A stretch of DNA of 43,989 nt from contig CAMQTN010000015.1 of NCBI GenBank assembly GCA_947037115.1, forward strand, positions 1-43,989, written 5' to 3'. Both the position numbers and the translations under genes were made by a program. How positions within the stretch are numbered: position 1 is the first letter of the stretch; each line of letters opens with the position of its first letter. The notes under the pieces are model-generated. The model saw only the letters and a list, made by a program, of their open reading frames with translations. It did not search any database and was not told the DNA's origin. The stretch is from an uncultured Lachnospiraceae bacterium (GTDB lineage Bacteria > Bacillota > Clostridia > Lachnospirales > Lachnospiraceae). Shown here one piece after another: positions 7,896-15,766 of this stretch.

Positions 7896-9854
7896 ATGAG
7901 TCAGGAGACGAAGAAAACGGCGGCGAAGGGGACAGAACTTTTTTTGGCGCAGGAGACGCTGCAACAGAAAAACGAGGAGCTGGAGGCGGCAAGGAACGCT
8001 GCGGAGAAAGCGGAGAATGCCAGAGACATTTTTCTGGCAAATATGTCGCATGAGCTCAGGACGCCGATCAATACGATTCTTGGGCTGAATGAGCTGATTC
8101 TGCGGGAAAGTCAGGAAGAGGCAGTCAAGGAGTATGCGCGGGATATCAGACAGGCGGGAAATATCCTGCTTGCGCTGGTCAGCGATATTCTGGACTTTTC
8201 CAAACTGGAAGCGGACAGGATGGAGTTGACAGAGGGTATTTACGACGTCAGCTCCCTTTTGAATGATCTGATCAACAGCATTTCGGTACAGCAGCGCAGG
8301 AAAAAGCTGGATCTGGCGCTGGAAATCGCAAAGGATATCCCTTACAAGCTTTTCGGGGATGAGATACATATCAGGCAGATCATAGGGAATCTTTTGTCAA
8401 ATGCGGTGCGCTACACGGAGAAAGGCAGGATCACACTGCGCCTGAGCTGGAAGGAAGTGGCAAAGGATGCCATTGAGATTTATGTGATCGTAAAGGATAC
8501 GGGAGTCGGTATCAAGGAGGAGGATATTCCGAAGCTCTTTAAGGCGTTCCAGCGAATGGACTCCACGGTTCGCAGCAAAGATGACAGGACGGGGCTCGGA
8601 CTCGCCATCACCCAGCGGCTGATTGAGATGATGGGCGGCAGGCTTGAAGTACAGAGCGTGTACGGGAAAGGTTCCGCCTTCTCATTCAAAATCATTCAGA
8701 AAGTAGTGGACAGGGAGCCTCTGGGGGATTTTGAGAAGCAGTACCGGGACAGCCTGCGCAGTATAGAGGATTATCACGAGAAATTCATTGCGCCCATGGG
8801 GAGAATCCTGATCGTGGATGATAACGCCATGAATCTGGCTGTGGCACAGGGACTTTTGAAGGGTACCAGACTACAGATTGACGTGGCGTCCAGCGGAGAA
8901 GAATGTCTGGAGCTGATCAAGAGGAAAACCTATCACCTGATCTGTATGGATCATATGATGCCGGTGATGGACGGTGTGCAGACTCTGCACGCGATCCGGG
9001 AGCTTGAGGGGAATCCGTCCAGAGATATTCCGGTGATTGCGCTGACGGCAAACGCTGTGGCGGGCGCGCGGGATTTATATCTGAAAGAGGGATTTCAGGA
9101 TTATCTGACAAAGCCTATCGATGCGGACAAATTCGAGAATATGCTGATCGAGTATCTGCCCGACAATGTGGTCTATCTGACGAACAACAGGGAAGTCAGC
9201 GACGAGTTTGAGCCGCAGAATGTGGAGGAGTTTGATATCCGGGAGAGCCAGCTTTATCTGATGGGCTTTAATCTGAGAAACGGGCTAAGGTATATGGGTG
9301 GGGACAAGTCGCTCTACGGCAGGGTTCTCCATGATTTTCATTCCATCCTTCAGGAGAAGGAGACGGCGCTTCGCGATTTTCTACAGAAGGGTGATATGCC
9401 CGGTTATACGATTATCGTGCATTCCCTGAAGGGAAATGCCAGAAATGTGGGTGCGGATGACCTGGCTGACGAAGCCTTTGAACTGGAAAAAATGGCGAAG
9501 GCAGGACAGCTTGAGGATGTGTCGGTGCGGTCCCCGATTTTGTTCAGCATGATGAAAAACATGAGAAACAGTCTGCGGGTTTACCTGGAAACAGAGGAAT
9601 CTGAGGAGAAGAAGGCACAAACGGAAACACCTGACGGTGCGGAGAAAATCACAGAGGAGGAATGGGTCAGGGCCCTTCAGGAGCTGGCGGCCAGATTGGA
9701 TGATTTCGATGGTGAAAGCGCGGCTGCGAAACTCAGAGAGCTGAAACGTTACGAGAGGCCGGAAGCGGATAAGAAGATGCTCAGGCTCTGCGAGAAGGCG
9801 ATCAAGGATTACGCCTATGATATCGCTCTCGAGGTGGTTAACGCGGTGCTGTAA
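7896..9854 (+). CDS. Soluble hybrid histidine kinase with receiver and Hpt domains
   Basis: The 652-residue protein begins with a coiled coil of about 45 residues. It continues with a HisKA domain (FLANMSHELRTPIN, phospho-acceptor H52), a HATPase_c domain (NLLSNAVRYTEKG, DTGVGI, GTGLGL-like RTGLGLAI), a receiver domain (ILIVDDNAMN, phospho-acceptor D352 in CMDHMMPVMDG, Lys in LTKPI) and an Hpt domain (H509 in IVHSLKGNARN), plus about 90 C-terminal residues. No transmembrane segment or sensor domain is visible, so the signal probably arrives through a partner. All modules of a phosphorelay are present except a DNA-binding output. ATG 7896 follows AAGGAAGG by eight bases. Confidence 0.88.
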   Translation: MSQETKKTAAKGTELFLAQETLQQKNEELEAARNAAEKAENARDIFLANMSHELRTPINTILGLNELILRESQEEAVKEYARDIRQAGNILLALVSDILDFSKLEADRMELTEGIYDVSSLLNDLINSISVQQRRKKLDLALEIAKDIPYKLFGDEIHIRQIIGNLLSNAVRYTEKGRITLRLSWKEVAKDAIEIYVIVKDTGVGIKEEDIPKLFKAFQRMDSTVRSKDDRTGLGLAITQRLIEMMGGRLEVQSVYGKGSAFSFKIIQKVVDREPLGDFEKQYRDSLRSIEDYHEKFIAPMGRILIVDDNAMNLAVAQGLLKGTRLQIDVASSGEECLELIKRKTYHLICMDHMMPVMDGVQTLHAIRELEGNPSRDIPVIALTANAVAGARDLYLKEGFQDYLTKPIDADKFENMLIEYLPDNVVYLTNNREVSDEFEPQNVEEFDIRESQLYLMGFNLRNGLRYMGGDKSLYGRVLHDFHSILQEKETALRDFLQKGDMPGYTIIVHSLKGNARNVGADDLADEAFELEKMAKAGQLEDVSVRSPILFSMMKNMRNSLRVYLETEESEEKKAQTETPDGAEKITEEEWVRALQELAARLDDFDGESAAAKLRELKRYERPEADKKMLRLCEKAIKDYAYDIALEVVNAVL

Positions 9855-9860
9855 ACAGTC

Positions 9861-9888
9861 TTGACTTTTGAGGACAAAGGTATAATAT
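9861..9888 (+). promoter_or_regulatory. Probable ilvE promoter
   Basis: TTGACT at 9861-9866 precedes TATAATAT at 9881-9888. Spacing to TATAAT is only 14 bases, while TAATAT at 9883 gives 16, so the precise -10 is uncertain. Confidence 0.5.
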
Positions 9889-9924
9889 AGATAAAAAGCG
9901 TGCAAGAGGGAGGAACGGAGCATT

Positions 9925-10950
9925 ATGGAAAAGAAAAATCTGGATTGGGCCAATATCGGCTTCGGATACCATGAGACGGAAAAACGTTTTGTGGCTAATT
10001 ATAGAAACGGCGCGTGGGACGACGGCGCGCTTACCACGGACGCCAACATAACAATGAACGAGTGTGCCGGTGTTCTGCAGTATGCGCAGACCTGTTTTGA
10101 GGGAATGAAGGCTTACACCACGGAGGACGGGCATATTGTGACGTTCCGCCCGGACTTAAATGCGCAGCGCATGGAGGATTCCTGTAAGAGACTGGAGATG
10201 CCTGTGTTCCCGAAGGAGCGGTTTGTACAGGCAGTGACAGAAGTGGTGGCGGCGAACGAGGCGTATGTGCCGCCTTACGGTTCCGGTGCAACGCTCTATA
10301 TCAGGCCTTATATGTTTGGGATCTCTCCGGTAATCGGCGTAAGACCCGCGGATGATTTTCAGTTCAGGATCTTTACAACGCCTGTAGGCCCCTATTTTAA
10401 GGGCGGTGCGAAGCCGATTACAATCAAGGTGAGTGATTTTGACCGTGCGGCGCCCCATGGCACAGGCCATATCAAAGCGGGGCTGAACTATGCCATGAGT
10501 CTGCATGCGATTGTCACGGCCCACGAAGAAGGGTATGAGGAGAATATGTATCTGGATGCGGGCAGCAGGACGTATGTGGAGGAGACTGGCGGTGCGAACT
10601 TCCTGTTCGTGACCAGGGATAATAAGGTGGTGACGCCCAAGTCCGACAGCATTCTTCCTTCTATCACCAGACGTTCCCTTATGACGGTCGCAAAGGACTA
10701 TCTTGGGCTTGAGGTGGAGGAGAGGCCAGTGCTCCTTGAGGAAGTGAAGGATTTTGCTGAGTGTGGACTCTGTGGTACGGCGGCAGTGATTTCCCCGGTC
10801 GGAAAGATCGCGGACCATGGCAGAGAGATCATATTCCCCAGCGGTATGGACGAGATGGGGCCTGTCACGAAGAAACTCTACGACACGCTGACCGGTATCC
10901 AGATGGGAAGGATCGAAGCGCCTGAGGGCTGGATTCACGTCATCAAATAA
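9925..10950 (+). CDS. ilvE: Branched-chain amino acid aminotransferase
   Basis: This class IV PLP-dependent transaminase interconverts Leu, Ile and Val with their 2-oxo acids using 2-oxoglutarate/glutamate. The 341-residue length matches the longer bacterial/eukaryotic (BCAT type II) branch. Motifs include FEGMKAY, the RPYMFG segment, the PLP lysine K184 in HIKAGLNYAMSLHA, the EETGGANFLFV strand and the GTAAVISPVG loop binding cofactor phosphate. AGGGAGG at 9907-9913 and GGAG at 9917-9920 precede ATG 9925. No other ilv genes are nearby, so it appears to be an independent unit. Confidence 0.95.
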   Translation: MEKKNLDWANIGFGYHETEKRFVANYRNGAWDDGALTTDANITMNECAGVLQYAQTCFEGMKAYTTEDGHIVTFRPDLNAQRMEDSCKRLEMPVFPKERFVQAVTEVVAANEAYVPPYGSGATLYIRPYMFGISPVIGVRPADDFQFRIFTTPVGPYFKGGAKPITIKVSDFDRAAPHGTGHIKAGLNYAMSLHAIVTAHEEGYEENMYLDAGSRTYVEETGGANFLFVTRDNKVVTPKSDSILPSITRRSLMTVAKDYLGLEVEERPVLLEEVKDFAECGLCGTAAVISPVGKIADHGREIIFPSGMDEMGPVTKKLYDTLTGIQMGRIEAPEGWIHVIK

Positions 10951-11090
10951 GAGTGAGAGATAAAGCGGAGGGGGATTAGGTTGCAGTGCTTTGGCCACAC
11001 AATTTAATCTCTCTTTTTATGGAACAGTTCAGAGCCAGGGGAAAGCACAGGAGAGGCGGTCTTGCGAATGGTCCTGAACAGGAAAGGAAT

Positions 11091-11849
11091 ATGTATGATA
11101 TGATTCGGAAAGAATATCCTTATTTATATGAGACACATCTGCATACTTCGCAGGGAAGCGCCTGTGCACACAATACCGGGGTACAGATGGCGAGAGCCTG
11201 CAAGGAGTACGGCTATACGGGAATAATTGTGACAGAACACAACTGGAACGGCAATACTGCCGTGGACAGAAGCCTTTCCTGGGAAGAATGGGTGGATCTG
11301 TTCTTTCGCGGATATGAGGATGCGAAAGCGGAGGGAGAACGGATTGGGCTTGATGTGTTCTTCGGCTATGAGGCGGGTTATCAGGGTACGGAATTTTTGA
11401 TCTATGGGATCGATAAGGAGTGGCTGAAACGGACGCCGGAGATTCGGGATGCATCCGTGGAGGAACAGTATGCCCTTGTACATGAGGCGGGCGGAATGGT
11501 GATACATGCCCATCCTTTCAGACAGGCGGCATATATTCCAAAGACGCGCCTTTATCCTGAGTGGGTGGATGGTGTGGAGGGGGTCAATGCGGCCCATTCC
11601 AACCCGAAAAGCATCGAGCATTACCATCCGGATTATGACGAGAAGGCGATCGCCTATGCCCGTGAACACGGACTGCGCATAACCGCGGGATCTGATATCC
11701 ATGTTGCGGATTTATTCGGCGGCGGTGTTGCTTTTCGCAGAAAATTACGTTCCTGTGAAGATTATGTACAGGCAGTTCTGGGCGGAGAGGATTATGTATT
11801 GACTGACGGAAAAGGCTGGTATGACAAAGAGGGACGAAAGATTGAATAG
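11091..11849 (+). CDS. PHP-domain metal-dependent phosphoesterase-like protein
   Basis: The PHP (polymerase and histidinol phosphatase) fold uses a cluster of His and acidic residues to hold a multinuclear metal site. Here these are H16 and H18 (ETHLHTS), TEHNW, the FFGYEAG strand, HAHPF and GSDIHV. The 252-residue protein is a stand-alone PHP phosphoesterase; the substrate cannot be read from sequence. ATG 11091 is chosen because AGGAAAGG lies just upstream and family similarity begins there. A longer version from GTG 10986, preceded by GGAGGGGG, would add 35 residues that look unlike the fold. Confidence 0.8.
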   Translation: MYDMIRKEYPYLYETHLHTSQGSACAHNTGVQMARACKEYGYTGIIVTEHNWNGNTAVDRSLSWEEWVDLFFRGYEDAKAEGERIGLDVFFGYEAGYQGTEFLIYGIDKEWLKRTPEIRDASVEEQYALVHEAGGMVIHAHPFRQAAYIPKTRLYPEWVDGVEGVNAAHSNPKSIEHYHPDYDEKAIAYAREHGLRITAGSDIHVADLFGGGVAFRRKLRSCEDYVQAVLGGEDYVLTDGKGWYDKEGRKIE

Positions 11850-11908
11850 CTGTATTTTCAGGTGACTGTAAGCGGTGGAACCACGATGAGGAAACAGGCG
11901 GGAGGGCT

Positions 11909-12991
11909 ATGGGCAGAGACGGCAGAACCGGAAAAAAGAGATGGAAAAGAAGGGCGGCAGGGATGATGGCGGCCTTTTTGCTGACTGTATCAGTCAGCGG
12001 ATGTGGCGGCGGGGATATCGGTACAAAAGTGGTTTTGACCACAGGTTTTGATAAGGACGAAATTTTCCGGATTGAGACGATCTCCTGTAAGCTGCCGGAA
12101 CTGATGGTATATCTGACTACGATCCAGAACCGCTACGAGAGCGTGTATGGCAGGGAAATCTGGGAGACGAATGCGGACGGGGTGACACTGGAAGAGAATG
12201 TAAAGAATATTGCGCTGGCGCAGATTGCCCAGATTAAGACCATGAATCTGATGGCGGAAAAATACGAGGTAGATCTGAACGACGAGGAGAAGGCGAAGGC
12301 GGAGAATGCGGCGCAGGCCTACTATGAGTCGCTCGGCGAGCAGGAGATCGGGCTGATGGGTGTGAACGAAAAGACGATCCGGCTGCTCTACACGGAACTT
12401 GCCCGGGCGGAGAAGATGTATCAGTATACGATCAAGGATATCAATCCGGAAATCAGCGACGATGAGGCCCGCACCATCACGGTGCAGCATATCCTGATCA
12501 AGACCTATGCGCTGGACGGTACGGGAAAGAAGATCGAGTACACGGAGGAAGCGAAGAAGGAGGCTTACGACAGGGCGCGTGAGGCCCATGCGCTGGCTGC
12601 GGACGGAGAGGATTTCGACGCGCTGATCCGCAGGTACAGTGAGGACGACAAGGCAACCTATTCCTTTGGCAAGGGAGAGATGAATGAGGCTTTTGAGACG
12701 GCGGCGTTTAATCTTGGCACGGATGAGATCAGTGATATTGTGGAGACGGAATTTGGCTATCACATCATCAAATGTATCAATACCTTTGACAGGGAGGAGA
12801 CGGACGCAAACAAGATTAAAATCGTGGAACAGCGGCGTGAGGAGGCTTTCGGGCAGGAGTATGACGCCTATGTGGAGACACTCACCAGAAATCTGAATGA
12901 AGAGCTGTGGGAGACGGTGAATTTCATTCATGATGAGAATGTGGACACCCAGAACTTCTTTGAGGTGTACGAAGACTATTTTGGGAGTTGA
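11909..12991 (+). CDS. Lipoprotein peptidyl-prolyl isomerase, PrsA/parvulin type
   Basis: This 360-residue protein has a basic N terminus, a hydrophobic stretch and a lipobox (SVSGC) giving a lipid-anchored extracytoplasmic protein. A SurA/PrsA-like N-terminal helical region follows, then a parvulin rotamase domain (about residues 190-290) with VQHILIK, YSEDDKATYSFGKGEM and EFGYHIIKC. Such foldases help exported proteins fold at the membrane-wall interface. GGAGG at 11901-11905 is very close to ATG 11909, with AGGAAACAGG further upstream. It stands just before htpG, another folding factor, but a CIRCE-controlled promoter separates them. Confidence 0.87.
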   Translation: MGRDGRTGKKRWKRRAAGMMAAFLLTVSVSGCGGGDIGTKVVLTTGFDKDEIFRIETISCKLPELMVYLTTIQNRYESVYGREIWETNADGVTLEENVKNIALAQIAQIKTMNLMAEKYEVDLNDEEKAKAENAAQAYYESLGEQEIGLMGVNEKTIRLLYTELARAEKMYQYTIKDINPEISDDEARTITVQHILIKTYALDGTGKKIEYTEEAKKEAYDRAREAHALAADGEDFDALIRRYSEDDKATYSFGKGEMNEAFETAAFNLGTDEISDIVETEFGYHIIKCINTFDREETDANKIKIVEQRREEAFGQEYDAYVETLTRNLNEELWETVNFIHDENVDTQNFFEVYEDYFGS

Positions 12992-13086
12992 GTGGGATTT
13001 TCGAAGCGGGGAGCCGGAATGGACGAAGTTTACAAAAAATTTATAATTCCCGGAACCCGCAGGAAAACTGCATAAATTTCAACTTA

Positions 13087-13113
13087 TTAGCACTCACGTT
13101 GAATGAGTGCTAA
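13087..13113. promoter_or_regulatory. CIRCE element (HrcA operator)
   Basis: A perfect consensus inverted repeat, TTAGCACTC-N9-GAGTGCTAA, lies directly upstream of the htpG promoter. HrcA binding to this element represses class I heat-shock genes in Firmicutes. Confidence 0.96.
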
Positions 13114-13120
13114 TTTTTTC

Positions 13121-13149
13121 TTGACTTCTAAAAACAGGGGTATTAAACT
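13121..13149 (+). promoter_or_regulatory. htpG promoter, sigma-A type
   Basis: TTGACT (13121-13126) and TAAACT (13144-13149) are separated by 17 bases and start eight bases after the CIRCE repeat, so bound HrcA would block RNA polymerase. Confidence 0.75.
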
Positions 13150-13223
13150 ATTGCACAGGAAGAAAAGGAAGAGGCCCTGCGAAAGTCTGCCGGCGGGGTG
13201 AATATGGAAAGGAATGTGAGAAA

Positions 13224-15386
13224 ATGGCATCGAAACATGGTAATTTATCAATCAACAGCGACAATATTTTCCCGATTATCAAGAAGTGGTTGTACTCCGA
13301 TCACGACATCTTTTTCAGGGAGTTAATTTCCAATGGCTGCGACGCGATCACGAAGCTGAAAAAACTGGATATGATGGGCGAGTATACGCTGGCGGACGGC
13401 TATAAGGCGAAGATAGAGGTGATTGTCAATCCCGAAGAGAAGACCTTGAAGTTTATCGATAACGGTATCGGTATGACGGCGGACGAGGTGGAGGAGTACA
13501 TCAACCAGATCGCTTTCTCCGGAGCCACGGATTTCATCGAGAAGTATAAGGACAAGGCAAACGAGGATCAGATCATCGGACATTTCGGTCTGGGTTTTTA
13601 CTCCGCATTCATGGTAGCGGACGAGGTGCACATCGACACGCTCTCCTGCCAGAATGATGCGAAGGCAGTGCATTGGGAGTGCGACGGCGGTACGGAGTTT
13701 GATATGGACGAGGGCACAAGGACTGAAGTCGGCACGGAAATTACCCTTTTCATTAACGAGGACTGCCTGGAGTTCTGTAATGAGTACAAGGCGAAAGAAG
13801 TAATCAAAAAATACTGTTCCTTCATGCCCACGGAGATTTATCTGTCCAAGGCAAACACCACGGATACTCAGACGATCACGGCGGAGGAGAAACTGGATAC
13901 TGACGAGGTTGTGGAGGAGATCAAAAAGGAGAAAGAGGAGGACGAGCAGAAACTCAGGATTAAGAAGCGGCCCGAGCTTTTGAACGAGACACAGCCCCTG
14001 TGGGCGAAGCACCCCAACGATTGTACCAGAGAGGAGTATCTGGAATTTTACCGAAAGGTATTTCAGGATTACAAGGAGCCTCTGTTCTGGATTCACCTGA
14101 ACATGGACTATCCGTTTAACATGAAGGGCATCCTCTATTTCCCGAAGATCAATATGGAGTACGAGTCCATCGAGGGAACCATCAAGTTATATAACAATCA
14201 GGTGTTTATCGCGGACAATATCAAGGAAGTGATTCCCGAATTTCTGATGCTGTTAAAGGGAGTCATCGACTGTCCTGACCTGCCGCTGAATGTATCAAGA
14301 AGCGCGCTGCAAAACGACGGCTTTGTGAAAAAGATCAGCGAGTACATTTCGAAGAAGGTGGCGGACAAACTGTCCGGCATGTGTAAGACCGAGAAGGAGG
14401 AGTACGAGAAATACTGGGATGACATCAGCCCCTTCATTAAGTTTGGCTGCCTGAAAGACGACAAGTTCTGCGAGAAGATGACGGACTATATCCTCTTTAA
14501 GAATCTGGACGGCGTTTACATGACGCTGCCGGAGTGTCTGGAGGTCAATAAGATCGATCCTGACGAGGTGCAGGACGGTGAGACGGCCGGCACCGTGGAC
14601 GAGAGCGGCGAAAAGGTGGATGCCGGGGCCGTGGACGAGAACGGTGAAAAGGTGGATGCCGAGGTCGTGGACGAGAACAGCGGGGAATCGGATGCCGACG
14701 GCGGTGAGGAAGCCGAGAAGGTGGACGGCGAGGTGCTTGACGAAAACGGAGAGCCCGTCGAGGAGGAGAAGAAAGAAAAAGTCATTTACTATGTGACGGA
14801 TGAGAAACAGCAGAGCCAGTATATCAATATGTTCAAGGCGGCCAAGATGGACGCTGTGGTGCTGACGCACAACATCGACCAGCCTTTTGTATCCCAGCTT
14901 GAGTCAAAGAACGAGGGCATTAAGTTCCAGAGAATCGATGCGGATCTGACGGACGTCTTTAAGGCTAAGACCTCCAAAAAGGCAGAGAAGGAGATGGAGG
15001 AGCAGGCTGAGGCGGTTGCCAAACTGATGAAGAAGGCTCTCGGGAAAGACGGCGTCAAGGTGAAGATCGAGAAGCTGAAGAATAAGAAAATTTCTTCCAT
15101 GATTACGCTTGCCGAGGAGTCCCGCAGAATGCAGGATATGATGAAGATGTACTCCATGCCGGGAATGGATATGGGCGCTTTCGGGAAGGAAGGCGAGACG
15201 CTGATTCTGAATGCAAACCATCCGCTCGTGCAGTATGTGCTGGATCATCAGGACGGCGACAATGTGAAGATGATCTGCGAACAGCTCTATGATCTGGCGC
15301 TGTTACAGCAGGCGCCGCTTGAGCCGGAGGCAATGACGAAGTTCGTGGCGAGAAGCAATGATATCATGATGCTTTTGACGAAATAA
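13224..15386 (+). CDS. htpG: Molecular chaperone HtpG (bacterial Hsp90)
   Basis: HtpG is a dimeric ATP-dependent chaperone acting late in client folding. The GHKL ATPase domain is clear (RELISNGCDAI, DNGIGM, GHFGLGFYSAF), followed by the middle domain (LYFPKINMEYES, DLPLNVSR) and C-terminal dimerisation domain. At 720 residues it is longer than E. coli HtpG (624), largely because of a highly acidic tandem-repeat insertion at about residues 453-520 in the middle-to-C-terminal region, before VIYYVTDEKQQSQY. AAAGGAA and GTGAG lie upstream of ATG 13224. The perfect CIRCE element indicates HrcA control. B. subtilis htpG is instead outside the HrcA regulon. Confidence 0.96.
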   Translation: MASKHGNLSINSDNIFPIIKKWLYSDHDIFFRELISNGCDAITKLKKLDMMGEYTLADGYKAKIEVIVNPEEKTLKFIDNGIGMTADEVEEYINQIAFSGATDFIEKYKDKANEDQIIGHFGLGFYSAFMVADEVHIDTLSCQNDAKAVHWECDGGTEFDMDEGTRTEVGTEITLFINEDCLEFCNEYKAKEVIKKYCSFMPTEIYLSKANTTDTQTITAEEKLDTDEVVEEIKKEKEEDEQKLRIKKRPELLNETQPLWAKHPNDCTREEYLEFYRKVFQDYKEPLFWIHLNMDYPFNMKGILYFPKINMEYESIEGTIKLYNNQVFIADNIKEVIPEFLMLLKGVIDCPDLPLNVSRSALQNDGFVKKISEYISKKVADKLSGMCKTEKEEYEKYWDDISPFIKFGCLKDDKFCEKMTDYILFKNLDGVYMTLPECLEVNKIDPDEVQDGETAGTVDESGEKVDAGAVDENGEKVDAEVVDENSGESDADGGEEAEKVDGEVLDENGEPVEEEKKEKVIYYVTDEKQQSQYINMFKAAKMDAVVLTHNIDQPFVSQLESKNEGIKFQRIDADLTDVFKAKTSKKAEKEMEEQAEAVAKLMKKALGKDGVKVKIEKLKNKKISSMITLAEESRRMQDMMKMYSMPGMDMGAFGKEGETLILNANHPLVQYVLDHQDGDNVKMICEQLYDLALLQQAPLEPEAMTKFVARSNDIMMLLTK
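14592..14766 (+). repeat. Acidic tandem repeat inside htpG
   Basis: Two adjacent 36-base units (14592-14627 and 14628-14663) encode TVDESGEKVDAG and AVDENGEKVDAE, followed by two degenerate units encoding VVDENSGES... and VLDENGEPVEEE. The DNA units are near identical, which points to recent slippage-type expansion. Confidence 0.85.
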
Positions 15387-15401
15387 GAAAGAGATGTAAT
15401 G

Positions 15402-15411
15402 TTATGTAAAC
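15402..15411 (+). repeat. GTTTACATAA motif, copy 4
   Basis: Written TTATGTAAAC on this strand, 15 bases after the htpG stop codon and nine bases before a strong hairpin. Confidence 0.8.
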
Positions 15412-15419
15412 TGAAATTT

Positions 15420-15450
15420 GCGGCCGGGAAGTCAGATGACACCCGGCCGC
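15420..15450 (+). terminator. GC-rich hairpin after htpG
   Basis: GCGGCCGGG (15420-15428) pairs perfectly with CCCGGCCGC (15442-15450). No T-run follows, so it may end or protect the htpG transcript but is not a canonical intrinsic terminator. Confidence 0.5.
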
Positions 15451-15520
15451 GTATAAAAATTGAATGTTGTTTATCTTTGGGCAGTGATTATCTTAACGGA
15501 CAATCAGCTGCCTCTTTTAT

Positions 15521-15639
15521 TCCCGCGGGCAACGAGCCAAAGCCATGCTTGCATGGCCTTGGCGACTGCCGCGAGGGTGTAATACCCCGCAGCTTGCTGC
15601 GCATTCAAGCTATGATGCCCCGTAGCTTGCTGCGGGGTG
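15521..15639. repeat. Structured intergenic repeat, copy 3 (divergent)
   Basis: It shares AACGAGC followed by an A-rich turn (15531) and GCGAG...TGTAA (15571) with the two elements near 4.6 and 7.2 kb, but the stems differ. Hairpins are GCCAA/TTGGC extended by GCCATGC/GCATGGC (15536-15563), GCAGC/GCTGC (15589-15600) and CCCCGTAGC/GCTGCGGGG (15618-15637). The segments ACCCCGCAGC at 15584 and GCTGCGGGGT at 15629 can also pair with each other, giving alternative folds. Confidence 0.5.
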
Positions 15640-15685
15640 TTTCACTTTCGGAAGCCATTAGCACAGCACAATAGCTGGGACCGGG

Positions 15686-15714
15686 TTGTATCGGCTGGAA
15701 AAGAATGGTATAAT
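15686..15714 (+). promoter_or_regulatory. Promoter of the GH51 gene
   Basis: TTGTAT (15686-15691), a 17-base spacer and TATAAT (15709-15714) with an upstream TGG extended -10 form a good housekeeping promoter. Confidence 0.75.
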
Positions 15715-15766
15715 AAATACTAAATTATTTTAGAAAAATCTAATGAAAAGTAAAGGGGTGGCGAAG

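Larger units (their letters stand above)
15387..15766. other. Gene-free 380-base stretch between htpG and the GH51 gene
   Basis: It contains, in order, a GTTTACATAA-type motif, a 9-bp GC-rich hairpin, a short AT-rich segment, the copy-3 structured repeat with CCCCG-type hairpins, and the GH51 promoter. No coding signal is convincing. Confidence 0.7.

Noticed and set aside
10986..11090. N-terminal extension of the PHP protein from GTG 10986
   Set aside because: The 35 extra residues do not resemble the fold and a ribosome binding site stands near ATG 11091, though GGAGGGGG upstream of the GTG keeps the longer form possible.
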